In this document: positions 8,454-16,686 of the stretch, piece after piece
How the letters are laid out: each line of letters starts with the position of its first letter
Position numbering within the stretch: the first letter of the stretch is position 1
Assembly (NCBI RefSeq): GCF_900105535.1
Contig: NZ_LT629779.1
Location: 1,860,001 to 1,924,000 of the forward strand
Source of the DNA: Pseudarthrobacter equi
GTDB lineage: Bacteria > Actinomycetota > Actinomycetes > Actinomycetales > Micrococcaceae
DNA: 64,000 nucleotides
Direction of reading: 5' to 3'
Notes under the pieces: model-generated
What the model was told of the DNA's origin: nothing
What the model saw: the letters and a program-made list of their open reading frames with translations, nothing else
Databases searched by the model: none
Position numbers and translations under genes: made by a program

Positions 8454-9038
8454 GTGGCATTGGATATTCATCGGCAGATCCCTGCGTCATTTGAGCGTGT
8501 GCAGCGCAGCGAATACGGGTACAACGCCAAGCAGGTGGACCAGTTCCTCCAGCGGGCACGGGTGTCGCTGGAGTCACCCCACGACGCCGAACAGCCCATC
8601 AACAGCTCAGACGTGCGGGCTGTGTCCTTCGATCCGGTCAAGGGCGGCTACTCCGCAACCGTGGTGGATGCGGCCCTGGACCGGCTGGAAGACGCCTTCG
8701 CCCGCAGGGAGCGCGATGAACTGATTGCGGCCAGCGGCGAGGAAGCCTGGCTGCGCGAAATCGGCAAGCTCTCAGGAATCCTTCGCGGACGCCTCCACCG
8801 CCCGGACGGGGAACGCTTCCGCCGGCCGGCCAAGAACAAGGTCCGCAGCTACAACACCGCCGATGTGGATAGGCTCTGCCACGAACTTGTGGCGTACCTG
8901 GAACACGACAAGCCGCTCAGCGTGGACAGCGTCCGCCGCGCCGTGTTCCGCCCGGAAACCGGACGCGACGGCTATGAAGAAGCCCAGGTGGACGCCTTCC
9001 TGGACCGCGTCATTGAACTGATGGCCGCCATCGATTAA
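8454..9038 (+). CDS. DivIVA-domain protein with repeated motifs
   Basis: This 194-residue protein is built from repeated DivIVA-type motifs. They read GYNAKQVDQFLQRARVSLE near residue 22, GYSATVVDAALDRLEDAF near 65, YNTADVDRLCHELVAYLE near 134 and GYEEAQVDAFLDRVIELMAA at the end. DivIVA/Wag31 proteins recognise curved membrane and guide polar growth or division. This one lacks the long C-terminal coiled coil of true Wag31, so it is better seen as a small DivIVA-motif protein of unknown partner. The GTG start is favoured by AAGGA seven bases upstream. It is monocistronic behind the cdsA hairpin. Confidence 0.85.
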   Translation: MALDIHRQIPASFERVQRSEYGYNAKQVDQFLQRARVSLESPHDAEQPINSSDVRAVSFDPVKGGYSATVVDAALDRLEDAFARRERDELIAASGEEAWLREIGKLSGILRGRLHRPDGERFRRPAKNKVRSYNTADVDRLCHELVAYLEHDKPLSVDSVRRAVFRPETGRDGYEEAQVDAFLDRVIELMAAID

Positions 9039-9078
9039 GGCCTCGCTGGGGATGTTTCCTTAGCTGAGTGGATCTTGT

Positions 9079-9132
9079 CCGCCTGTGCCTATTCCGCCTG
9101 TACCTAATCCACCTGTGTCTATTCCGCCTGTG
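9079..9132. repeat. 15-base tandem repeat, about 3.6 copies, with a stop codon in each unit
   Basis: Units of the type CCGCCTGTGCCTATT start at 9079, 9094, 9109 and (partial) 9124. Read on the minus strand, the first three junctions give TAG in the same frame as the stop of the membrane-protein gene ending at 9119. The array spans the end of that gene and its 3' flank. Slippage here would change the C-terminus only slightly because the next unit also carries a stop. Confidence 0.8.
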
Positions 9133-9802
9133 GCGGGGTAGGGGACAGCGGCGTGAACCGGCTCCAGATGTCCCGGTAGCTCCGGTAGCCGTTCACTGCC
9201 GAGACGCCCAGGAACGACAACCCGCACCCACCGCCCATCAGCAGCGCCGCAACCGTTCCGGCTCCCAAGAGGGTCAGCAGCAGCCCTGCCAGGATGGCAA
9301 TCAGGGCCCCGTTCGCCATCGACATGAAGATCATGCTGCTGCCGGCCACGTGGCGGAAGTTGCCGCGGTTTCCGAAGAAGTAGTAGGTCTGGACGGAACC
9401 GGCCTCGTCATCGTGGTGGGCTGCCATCAGGTAAGGCGCCACGCCGGGATCCAGCTCGACGTAAGCTGCCCTGAGCCGGTTCATGGCGGTGACGTACATC
9501 AGATCCTCATGGGCAACGTTCATGACCCGCAACTGGGTCAGCAGTCCCATGGCCACGTCAATGAACAGCACCACCACCGCCAGCAGGACAAACGAATCCG
9601 AGAATCCGGTGGCCTGGCCCACCAGCGCGACGCTCACCAGGCCCGCCGAGGTGAACGTCAAGAACATGCTGATCCTCGTCAGCACCTCGCCCTGGGCCGT
9701 GCTCCGGGAGGCCAGCAGGCCCCAGTGCTCCGTTGCGAGCAGCTGCGCCCGCACGGACGGCGGAACCGGCTCCGCAGCCGGGTGTTCGTCCCGGGTGGAC
9801 AT
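9119..9802 (-). CDS. Uncharacterised four-helix membrane protein
   Basis: I do not recognise a family. The 227-residue protein begins MSTRDEHPAAEPVPPSVRAQ, a charged cytoplasmic start. Two adjacent hydrophobic segments lie near residues 47-65 and 72-92, then a hydrophilic central part (VAHEDLMYVTAMNRLRAAYV). Two more hydrophobic segments lie near 160-180 and 184-205, with a short Pro-rich tail. The ATG at 9802 is preferred because GGGTGG lies upstream; an in-frame GTG at 9817 is possible. It lies just downstream of the symporter gene on the same strand, so it may be the last gene of the sensor kinase-symporter unit. Confidence 0.7.
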   Translation of the reverse strand: MSTRDEHPAAEPVPPSVRAQLLATEHWGLLASRSTAQGEVLTRISMFLTFTSAGLVSVALVGQATGFSDSFVLLAVVVLFIDVAMGLLTQLRVMNVAHEDLMYVTAMNRLRAAYVELDPGVAPYLMAAHHDDEAGSVQTYYFFGNRGNFRHVAGSSMIFMSMANGALIAILAGLLLTLLGAGTVAALLMGGGCGLSFLGVSAVNGYRSYRDIWSRFTPLSPTPPQAE

Positions 9803-9821
9803 GGCGTAATTGTCCACCCAA

Positions 9822-11288
9822 TCAGCGTCCGGTTGCCAGCGGCCTTTCCGGGGTGTGCAGCCGGGTCATGACCCGGACCAGCGTCTTCGGCACCCGGCCT
9901 GCCGTGGCCCGGGACACCAGCACCATGACGGCGAAAGCCGTGGGAACGGACCAGGCCGCGGGCTGGGCAAGCCACGCGGGTGTGCTCGCAGCCGCCGCCA
10001 GCGAGCCGGCGATCATGGCGCCGCCGCACAGCACCCCGCCGGTCACCATGCCGGCGATGGCTCCGGCGTCGGTAAGCCCCCGCCACCAGATACCCAGCAG
10101 GAGGACGGGGCAGACGGTTGACGCGGTGAAGGCGAACACCAGCCCCACGCTGCCGGCCAGCGCCAGGGATCCCGTCATCAGCGCGAAGCCAAGCGGCACG
10201 ACGGCGGACACCACGGCTGCCAAGCGGAAGCCCCCCACGCCGGCGCCCAGGACGTCCTGGCTGATGACGCCGGCCAAGGAGACCACCAGCCCGGACGTGG
10301 TGGACAGAAACGCTGCGAACGCGCCGGCCACCACCAGCGCCGAGAGCAGGTCTCCCGCGGGACCGCCGATGAGTTCACGGGGCAGCAGCAGGACCATGGC
10401 GTCAGGCTGGCCCGAACGGGCAAGGTCCGGCGCGAACATGCGGCCCACCAGGCCGTAGGCGGTGGGGAACAGGTAGAACACGGACAGCAGCCCCAGCACG
10501 ATCAGGGTGGTGCGCCGCGCGGACTGCCCGTCCGGGTTGGTGTAGAACCTAACCAGGACGTGCGGCAGGCCAAGGGTCCCGAACAGCAGTGCCACGAGCA
10601 GCGAAACGTTGTTGTACCACCCCGCCGGGGCAAGGCCGGTGGGGTTTTCGGACGGCAGCGCCAGGGCGGGTGTCCCGGTGCCGGCAAGCATGAAGACAAT
10701 GAAGAGGATGGGTACCGCCAGTGCTGTCAGCTTCAGCCAGTACTGGAATGCCTGGACGAACGTGATGGACCGCATTCCGCCCGCCACCACGGTCAGGCAG
10801 ACCACCACCACCACCGCCACCGACCCCACCCATGACGGCAGCCCGGTGGTGATCCGGATGGTCAGGGCTGCCCCGTGCAGCTGCGGAACGATGTACAGCC
10901 AGCCCACCAGCACCACCACGAGGCTGGTGACTTTGCGGACCGCCCGGGAGTCGAGCCTGGCCTCCGTGAAGTCCGGAATGGTGTACGCCCCGGAACGCCG
11001 GAGGGGTGCAGCGACGAAGAGCAGAAGCATCAGGTACCCGGCCGTATAACCCACAGGGAACCACAGGGCGTCCGTCCCGGAGAGCAGCAGCAGGCCGGCG
11101 ACGCCCAGGAAGCTGGCGGCCGACAGGTACTCGCCGCCGATGGCGGACGCGTTCCACCATGGCCGAACGGTCCGGGACGCCACAAAGAAATCGCCGGTGG
11201 TCCGCGAGATACGCAGGCCGTAGAACCCGATGACGGCGGTGGCCACGGACACCACGGCGACGGCAGCGGCGGCAACCCCCGGATTCAC
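9822..11288 (-). CDS. Sodium:solute symporter (SSS family), ActP-like
   Basis: This 488-residue protein has about 13 transmembrane segments and the SSS signatures. One is RTVRPWWNASAIGGEYLSAA with the conserved A-GEYLSAASFLG block in TM2. Others are the FYTNPDGQSARR loop and the FLSTTSGLVVSLAGVISQD segment. It resembles acetate/monocarboxylate permeases of the ActP-MctC branch. It would import a small carboxylate with Na+ or H+. It follows the DUF485-like gene, and a LytTR regulator and kinase are upstream in the same direction. This suggests the kinase senses, and the regulator controls, uptake of this substrate. Acetate, pyruvate or propionate are candidates; none is proven by sequence. Confidence 0.9.
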   Translation of the reverse strand: MNPGVAAAAVAVVSVATAVIGFYGLRISRTTGDFFVASRTVRPWWNASAIGGEYLSAASFLGVAGLLLLSGTDALWFPVGYTAGYLMLLLFVAAPLRRSGAYTIPDFTEARLDSRAVRKVTSLVVVLVGWLYIVPQLHGAALTIRITTGLPSWVGSVAVVVVVCLTVVAGGMRSITFVQAFQYWLKLTALAVPILFIVFMLAGTGTPALALPSENPTGLAPAGWYNNVSLLVALLFGTLGLPHVLVRFYTNPDGQSARRTTLIVLGLLSVFYLFPTAYGLVGRMFAPDLARSGQPDAMVLLLPRELIGGPAGDLLSALVVAGAFAAFLSTTSGLVVSLAGVISQDVLGAGVGGFRLAAVVSAVVPLGFALMTGSLALAGSVGLVFAFTASTVCPVLLLGIWWRGLTDAGAIAGMVTGGVLCGGAMIAGSLAAAASTPAWLAQPAAWSVPTAFAVMVLVSRATAGRVPKTLVRVMTRLHTPERPLATGR

Positions 11289-11321
11289 GCCAGGCTCCGC
11301 TTCACCGCGTACCCACGGGGA

Positions 11322-11672
11322 TCACGGGTCACCGGCCAGATCCCGGTAGCGGGCCTCGTTGCGGGCAGCCGTCCTGGTGTACAGCCAGGCGCTGAGGCCG
11401 ATGACCGGGTAAATGCCTGCGCCCAGCAGGATCCAATCGAACGGGATGCCGGCAATCGTCGTGTCGGCCAGGCCGGGGACGGCGGCGAGCAGGAGGGGGA
11501 AAGCGCCGAGGATTACCAGGAACCCGCCGGCCACCACCAGGGCCAGGCGCAGCTGCGACCTGATGAGGGACCGCACGAACACCTGGCCCACATCTGACTC
11601 CTGCGCCGCTTCGCGGGATTCCGTGACGGGGCGCGCGGCCGTGGCGGGGGCCGTCACCCGTACCCTGGTCAT
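11322..11672 (-). CDS. DUF485-like small membrane protein, symporter partner
   Basis: This 116-residue protein starts at an ATG that overlaps the regulator stop by four bases (ATGA). It has a short hydrophilic N terminus, then FVRSLIRSQLRLALVVAGGF and a second hydrophobic segment ILLGAGIYPVIGLSAWLYTR. It ends with a charged ARNEARYRDLAGD tail. This two-helix hairpin with a basic-acidic tail matches the DUF485/YjcH pattern found next to ActP-type symporters, as at 13797. It probably assists or stabilises the symporter encoded next. The exact role of DUF485 proteins is not established. Confidence 0.78.
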   Translation of the reverse strand: MTRVRVTAPATAARPVTESREAAQESDVGQVFVRSLIRSQLRLALVVAGGFLVILGAFPLLLAAVPGLADTTIAGIPFDWILLGAGIYPVIGLSAWLYTRTAARNEARYRDLAGDP

Positions 11673-12385
11673 GCGTTCGGCCTGATCCGGTTTGCCTGCA
11701 GCCGCTCCCGCACGGTGGGCAGGTGACGGCGGCTGATGGGCAGCCCGGCACCTGCCACGGTGACCCGGGGGCCGTCTGCCGCAAGCTTCATGGAGGAGAT
11801 GTGCTTCAGGGCCACCAGGTATGAGCGGTGCGTCCGGATGAAGCCGGCATCGGCCCACTGCTGTTCCAGGTCGGCCAGCGGAACCCTGATCAGGTAGCTG
11901 GCGTCGGCGGTGTGGAGCCGCGCGTAGTCTCCCTGCGCCTGGACGTACGTGACGTCGTCGCGCCTGATCATCCTGGTGGTACCGCCCTGGTCCACGGTGA
12001 TCATCTCCGGTGCGCCGCCGCCGTCGCGCAGTTCGCTGATCCGGCCCACGGAGCGTGCCAGCCGCTCGGCCCTGATGGGTTTGAGGAGGTAGTCGACCGC
12101 GGCCAGTTCAAAGGCCGCCAGGGCGTGGTCCTCGTCAGCGGTGACGAAGACCACTGCAGGCGGATGGCTGCCGGCGGCAATGGCGCGGGCGATCTCCAGC
12201 CCCGAGACGGCAGGCATGTGGATGTCCAGGAAGACCGCGTCCACCTGCGCGGACGCCAGGGCGCGGAGGGCTTCGCTGCCGGAGGTTGCCCGCAGGACCT
12301 TGCCGATCCGCTCGTCCCGGCCCAGCAGGAAGGCGAGTTCTTCCACGGCCGGCAGCTCATCATCAACGACGAGGACGTTAATCAT
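11669..12385 (-). CDS. LytTR-family response regulator
   Basis: The 238-residue protein has a receiver domain (residues 1-120) with acidic pocket D8/D9 and phosphoacceptor D54 in VFLDIHMPAVSG, and KP in the LLKPIRAERL segment. A LytTR DNA-binding domain follows from about residue 130, with VTYVQAQGDYARLHT and FIRTHRSYLVALKHI. Regulators of this type bind paired direct repeats close to promoters. A matching pair lies at 13637-13666. The start ATG lies six bases after TACCCT, a leaderless -10 arrangement, though AGGAGC also sits directly before it. Downstream genes overlap or follow closely, so it is co-expressed with its symporter. Confidence 0.93.
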   Translation of the reverse strand: MINVLVVDDELPAVEELAFLLGRDERIGKVLRATSGSEALRALASAQVDAVFLDIHMPAVSGLEIARAIAAGSHPPAVVFVTADEDHALAAFELAAVDYLLKPIRAERLARSVGRISELRDGGGAPEMITVDQGGTTRMIRRDDVTYVQAQGDYARLHTADASYLIRVPLADLEQQWADAGFIRTHRSYLVALKHISSMKLAADGPRVTVAGAGLPISRRHLPTVRERLQANRIRPNA

Positions 12386-12433
12386 GCTCCTAGGGTAGCT
12401 TTCCGCGGGCGCGCAGCAGGCCAGCACCGGGAA

Positions 12434-13615
12434 TCAGGCGTCGTGGCCGGGCTGCGATTTGGGCACCTTCATGGTGATGAGGGTCCCTTCGCCCGGTGCG
12501 GTTTCGATGACCAGCCCGTGGGCGTCGCCGTACACCTGGCGGAGGCGGGCATCAACGTTCCGCAGGCCCACGTGCTCGCCGTCGATATGTCCTGCGAGCA
12601 TCGACTGCAGCTGCTCCGGGTCCATCCCCACGCCGTCGTCCTCGATGGTCACCTGCGCGTAGGCGCCGGCGTCGTCAGCCGTGATGGTGATGTGCCCGGG
12701 CCCCTCCTTAGCTTCGAGGCCGTGCCGGACGGCGTTCTCCACCAGCGGCTGCAGGCTGAGGAACGGGATGACGGTACTCAGGACCTCTGGCGCCACCCGG
12801 AGGCTGACCTGCACGCGCTCGCCGAAGCGGGCCCGCTCCAGCAGCAGGTACCGGTCGATGCAGCGCAGTTCCTCGGCCAGGGTGGTGAAATCGCCGTGCC
12901 GGCGAAAGGAATAGCGGGTGAAATCGGCGAACTCCACCACCAGCTCGCGCGCCCGGGCAGGATCGGTGTTGATGAAGGACGCGATGGCGTTGAGCGAGTT
13001 GTAAATGAAATGCGGGCTGATCTGGGCGCGCAGTGCCCGCACCTCGGCTTCCATCAGCTGGGTCCGCGAGGCATCCAGCTCGGCCAGCTCCACCTGCACG
13101 GCCACCCAGTCCGCCACCTCGCCGGCGGCCCGTACCAAGCCGGACCCTGCCGACGAAGCGAAGGCTGCGACGGCGCCCACCACGCGTGATCCGGCCCGCA
13201 CCGGTGCTATGACAGCCGCCAGGGCGCCGCCGGTCCCGTCCGGTCCCGGCGACAGAACAGCCGTCCGCCCGCCGGCCAGGACCTCAGCGGCCAGTTCCAT
13301 CAGCCGCGGCTTCAGGTCCTCCGCAGCCCCGTCCCAGGCGAGCACACCCGAGGTATCCGTGATGGCCAGTGCGTCACAGCCAAGCAGCGTCCGCAGATGG
13401 CGGCTTGCCTTCGAAGCGCCGGCGGGATTGAGGCCGCGGCGCAGGTGCTGGCCTGCCTGCGATGCCGCGTGCAGGGTGTGGTAGGTGGCGCGCTCGGCGT
13501 CCGTGCCCAGGTCGCGGAAGGAGCGGAGCACCTTCAGTCCCACGCCGACGACGACGGCGATGGCCATGGCGATCACGGCCACAGCCGCAGCGGTCAGGAG
13601 GGGGGAGTCCGGCAT
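12434..13615 (-). CDS. LytS-type sensor histidine kinase (HisKA_7TM-less, GAF-like sensor)
   Basis: The 393-residue protein has one N-terminal transmembrane helix (residues 8-28). A GAF-like region follows at about 45-185 (LGCDALAITDTSGVLAW). Then comes the His_kinase module with the phospho-acceptor H202 in QISPHFIYNSLNA. The ATPase domain carries the N-box PLVENAVRHGLE and G-box DDGVGMDPEQ. It lacks the multi-helix 5TM-LYT sensor of classic LytS, so the signal is likely intracellular, sensed by the GAF-like part. The start ATG lies six bases after TACGCT, suggesting a leaderless mRNA. Its stop is 48 bases before the regulator start, so both form one unit. Confidence 0.92.
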   Translation of the reverse strand: MPDSPLLTAAAVAVIAMAIAVVVGVGLKVLRSFRDLGTDAERATYHTLHAASQAGQHLRRGLNPAGASKASRHLRTLLGCDALAITDTSGVLAWDGAAEDLKPRLMELAAEVLAGGRTAVLSPGPDGTGGALAAVIAPVRAGSRVVGAVAAFASSAGSGLVRAAGEVADWVAVQVELAELDASRTQLMEAEVRALRAQISPHFIYNSLNAIASFINTDPARARELVVEFADFTRYSFRRHGDFTTLAEELRCIDRYLLLERARFGERVQVSLRVAPEVLSTVIPFLSLQPLVENAVRHGLEAKEGPGHITITADDAGAYAQVTIEDDGVGMDPEQLQSMLAGHIDGEHVGLRNVDARLRQVYGDAHGLVIETAPGEGTLITMKVPKSQPGHDA

Positions 13616-13636
13616 GGGCCCAGCGTAGCCGCGGGT

Positions 13637-13666
13637 GCCGTTTGTCGCAGCATCCCGACCGTTGAG
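13637..13666 (+). promoter_or_regulatory. Paired LytTR boxes between the kinase gene and the divergent symporter operon
   Basis: GCCGTTTGT (13637-13645) and ACCGTTGAG (13658-13666) are direct repeats spaced by 12 bases. The published LytTR consensus is two [TA][AC][CA]GTTN[AG][TG] repeats 12-13 bases apart. The second copy fits in all positions and the first in all but its first base. The pair overlaps where a -35 would be for the kinase gene promoter (-10 TACGCT at 13622-13627 on the minus strand). It is also upstream of the DUF485-actP pair. Confidence 0.65.
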
Positions 13667-13796
13667 CGACCACAGTGCCGGAGGGGCTGGAAGTGCCTGC
13701 CGTGACGCAGCAGAGTGATTGCTGTCACACCAGCGGCGTTTCCTCATCCGGGCCTGCCGTCCAGTGTGCACCGGCATGTCTCAATGAGGAGGAACC

Positions 13797-14177
13797 ATGG
13801 GTAACGATGCCCAAAGTCCGGACGCTGCGGCGTCCGTCGACTTTGAACAGGTCCAGTCGACCGAGCAGTTCCAGGAACTGCGCAAGCGCCACCGCAGCTT
13901 TGTTTTCCCCATGGCAGTGGCCTTCCTGCTGTGGTACTTCGCCTACGTCCTGCTCGCGGACTACGCGGTGGAGTTCATGTCCACCAAAGTCTGGGGAAAC
14001 ATCAACATCGGCCTGATCCTGGGCCTGCTCCAGTTCGTCTCCACCTTCGCGATCACCGGATGGTACGTCAGCTACTCCAACAGGAAGCTGGACCCCATCG
14101 CCTCTGAGATCCGGAACGAGATCGAGGGCCACGAATTCGACAAGCACGGCAACCGGGTGGGTGGAGCAAACAAATGA
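13797..14177 (+). CDS. DUF485 family membrane protein (YjcH-like)
   Basis: This 126-residue protein has a hydrophilic acidic N terminus, then RHRSFVFPMAVAFLLWYFAY with the first transmembrane helix and a second helix at NINIGLILGLLQFVSTFAIT. It ends with a conserved juxtamembrane SNRKLDPIASEIRNEIEG. This is the standard DUF485 layout of the small protein encoded with the acetate permease ActP. The ATG is preceded by GAGGAGGAA. Its stop overlaps the permease start by four bases (ATGA). It and the downstream symporter run divergently from the kinase gene. Confidence 0.93.
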   Translation: MGNDAQSPDAAASVDFEQVQSTEQFQELRKRHRSFVFPMAVAFLLWYFAYVLLADYAVEFMSTKVWGNINIGLILGLLQFVSTFAITGWYVSYSNRKLDPIASEIRNEIEGHEFDKHGNRVGGANK

Positions 14178-15790
14178 TTACTATCGCAACCGCAGTGGAC
14201 GTGGCCGCGCTCAAGGACACCACCCTGCTGAACATGGGCATCTTCGGCCTGTTCGTGGCCGTCACCATGGTGATCGTGTTCCGTGCCAGCCGGAACAACA
14301 AGACCGCCGCCGACTACTACGCAGCCGGACGCTCCTTCACGGGATCGCAGAACGGCACCGCAATCGCCGGCGACTACCTTTCCGCAGCCTCGTTCCTGGG
14401 CATCACCGGCGCCATCGCCATCAACGGGTATGACGGCTTCATGTACTCCATCGGGTTCCTGGTGGCCTGGCTTGTGGCGCTGCTCCTGGTGGCTGAACTG
14501 CTCCGCAACACCGGCAAGTTCACCATGGCCGATGTGCTGTCCTTCCGGCTCAAGCAGCGGCCCGTCCGCATCGCAGCAGCAATCTCCACCCTGGCGGTTT
14601 GCTTCTTCTACCTCCTGGCCCAGATGGCCGGTGCCGGCAGCCTGATCTCACTGCTGCTGGGCATCAGTGACTGGGGCGGACAGGCCCTGGTGATCATCGT
14701 CGTCGGCGCCCTCATGATCATGTACGTCCTGATCGGCGGCATGAAGGGGACCACGTGGGTCCAGATCATCAAAGCCATCCTGCTGATCGCCGGTGCCGCC
14801 GTCATGACCATGTGGGTCCTGGCCATCTACGGGTTCAACCTTTCGGCCCTGCTGGGCGGTGCCGTGGAAACGGCCAACAACCCCGCGGTCCTCAACCCGG
14901 GCCTGCAGTACGGCAAGAGCGAAACCTCCAAGCTGGACTTCATGTCACTTGGCCTCGCCCTGGTACTGGGCACGGCCGCCCTGCCGCACGTCCTGATGCG
15001 CTTCTACACGGTCCCCACGGCCAAAGAAGCCCGCAAGTCGGTGGTCTGGTCCATTTGGCTGATCGGCCTGTTCTACCTGTTCACCCTGGTCCTCGGCTAC
15101 GGTGCTGCCGCGCTGGTGGGTGCCGACACCATCAAGTCCGCTCCCGGCGGCGTGAATGCTGCGGCTCCGCTGCTGGCGTTCTACCTCGGCGGCCCGCTGC
15201 TGCTGGGCTTCATATCCGCCGTAGCGTTTGCCACCATCCTGGCAGTGGTGGCCGGCCTGACCATCACCGCCGCCGCCTCGTTCGCCCATGACATCTACGC
15301 CAACGTGATCGCCAAGGGCAAAGCGGACGCCGCGACGGAGGTCCGGGTGGCCCGCCGCACGGTGGTGGTGATCGGCATCCTCGCCATCCTCGGCGGCATC
15401 CTGGCCAACGGGCAGAACGTTGCGTTCCTCGTGGCGCTGGCCTTCGCCGTGGCTGCCTCGGCCAACCTGCCCACCATCATCTACTCACTGTTCTGGCGCA
15501 GGTTCACCACCCAGGGCGCCGTGTGGAGCATGTACGGCGGACTCGGTGCAGCCATCATCCTGATCATCTTCTCGCCGGTGGTGTCCGGCGGGGCCACCTC
15601 GATGATCAAGGACGCGCACTTCGCCATCTTCCCGCTCAGCAACCCCGGCATTGTTTCCATCCCGCTGGCGTTCTTCCTGGGCTGGCTCGGTACGGTGCTC
15701 GACAAGAAGCGCGAGGACCCAGCCAAGCAGGCAGAAATGGAGGTCCGGTCCCTTACCGGTGTTGGTGCCGAGAAGGCAGTGGACCACTAA
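14174..15790 (+). CDS. actP: Cation/acetate symporter of the SSS family
   Basis: This 538-residue protein has about 13 transmembrane segments and typical ActP features. They are NNKTAADYYAAGRSFTGSQN, GTAIAGDYLSAASFLGITGA, YVLIGGMKGTTWVQIIKAI, and the FYTVPTAKEARKSVVWSIWL loop. It imports acetate and probably other short monocarboxylates with a cation. It is translationally coupled to the DUF485 gene. It is distinct from the second symporter on the other strand (488 residues), so the locus may offer two affinities or two substrates. The gene ends at a very long convergent terminator. Confidence 0.93.
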   Translation: MITIATAVDVAALKDTTLLNMGIFGLFVAVTMVIVFRASRNNKTAADYYAAGRSFTGSQNGTAIAGDYLSAASFLGITGAIAINGYDGFMYSIGFLVAWLVALLLVAELLRNTGKFTMADVLSFRLKQRPVRIAAAISTLAVCFFYLLAQMAGAGSLISLLLGISDWGGQALVIIVVGALMIMYVLIGGMKGTTWVQIIKAILLIAGAAVMTMWVLAIYGFNLSALLGGAVETANNPAVLNPGLQYGKSETSKLDFMSLGLALVLGTAALPHVLMRFYTVPTAKEARKSVVWSIWLIGLFYLFTLVLGYGAAALVGADTIKSAPGGVNAAAPLLAFYLGGPLLLGFISAVAFATILAVVAGLTITAAASFAHDIYANVIAKGKADAATEVRVARRTVVVIGILAILGGILANGQNVAFLVALAFAVAASANLPTIIYSLFWRRFTTQGAVWSMYGGLGAAIILIIFSPVVSGGATSMIKDAHFAIFPLSNPGIVSIPLAFFLGWLGTVLDKKREDPAKQAEMEVRSLTGVGAEKAVDH

Positions 15791-15813
15791 CGCCGGACCC
15801 GGCAAGGCACTCA

Positions 15814-15858
15814 AAAGGCCCCCGTCAACGTGGACTGTCCACGTTGACGGGGGCCTTT
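15814..15858. terminator. 21-bp bidirectional terminator
   Basis: A perfect 21-bp stem (15814-15834 with 15838-15858) has a CTG loop. It begins with AAAGGCCCCC and ends with GGGGGCCTTT, so it can end transcription from both sides. It lies between actP and the convergent gene ending at 15870. Confidence 0.92.
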
Positions 15859-15869
15859 GGGTTGTGGTG

Positions 15870-16547
15870 CTAGGCGGCGGGGCGCAGTTTGATGTTCGTC
15901 ATCTTCAGCTCGTCCGTGCCCTCGAACCGGTAGGCCAGGTCAACTTTCTTGCCCTCGCAGGTGATGACTCCTCCCACGTCCGCCGACTTGACGCCGTTCT
16001 CGGTGGCAACCTTCATGCTGCTGTAGGCGGGCGTGCAGGTACCGTCCATTTTCAGGCTCTCGACGCCGGAGATGAAGGTCTCCTTGGACAGCTGCTCCTG
16101 CAGTGCCGGGTCCAGGTAGTCGTCGTACGCTTTGGAGCTGTCGCCGGCAATGACGAGCTTGGTGAAACCGTCAGCCAGGTCTTTGGCGTGGTTGGTGGCG
16201 CTGCCGGCCACGTTGACCAGGATGACGATGCCCACCACCACGAGCAGCAGCACGCCGCCGATGGCCGTCAGGATGATCCACAGCCGGGGCCGCTTCCTTG
16301 CCGGCGGCTCCCCGCCCGGGAGGCCGAACGGACCTGCGCCCCGGTACTGCCCCGGTTGCTGCTGGCCGTACGGATTGTTCGGGTTCCCGGGGTCTTGGGT
16401 GCCTGGATACGGGCTGCCCTGTTGCGGCTGGCCGTAAGGGGGATTCGGGGTGGGGCCGGGGTATCCGGCGGGGGGCTGCTGCGGCGGCTGTGGCAGCTGC
16501 CCGGAGCCGGGGTGTCCGGGCTGGTACGGTTCCTGGGGATTGCTCAA
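15870..16547 (-). CDS. Membrane-anchored protein with a Pro/Gly/Gln-rich N-terminal tail
   Basis: This 225-residue protein has about 85 N-terminal residues rich in Pro, Gly, Gln and Tyr. A basic patch (ARKRPRLW) and one transmembrane helix (IILTAIGGVLLLVVVGIVIL) come next, then an extracellular domain of about 115 residues. That domain contains two cysteines (GTCTPAY, ITCEGKK) that could form a disulfide. The layout is like actinobacterial DUF4190/DUF4878-type surface proteins, but I cannot assign a family. The TTG start is chosen because GGAAAGG lies seven bases upstream and no ATG fits. Function unknown. Confidence 0.75.
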   Translation of the reverse strand: MSNPQEPYQPGHPGSGQLPQPPQQPPAGYPGPTPNPPYGQPQQGSPYPGTQDPGNPNNPYGQQQPGQYRGAGPFGLPGGEPPARKRPRLWIILTAIGGVLLLVVVGIVILVNVAGSATNHAKDLADGFTKLVIAGDSSKAYDDYLDPALQEQLSKETFISGVESLKMDGTCTPAYSSMKVATENGVKSADVGGVITCEGKKVDLAYRFEGTDELKMTNIKLRPAA

Positions 16548-16686
16548 AGTGGAGCCTTTCCGGATGTGGTGCCTGGCACCGCCTGGTGCGGGCCTGTTCA
16601 GGCGCCGCACGGATAACTGCCACAAGCCTATAACCCGTGCCGCCGCCGTCGGACTTCGCCTCCGGCCGCTCCGGCCACAGAGCGAG

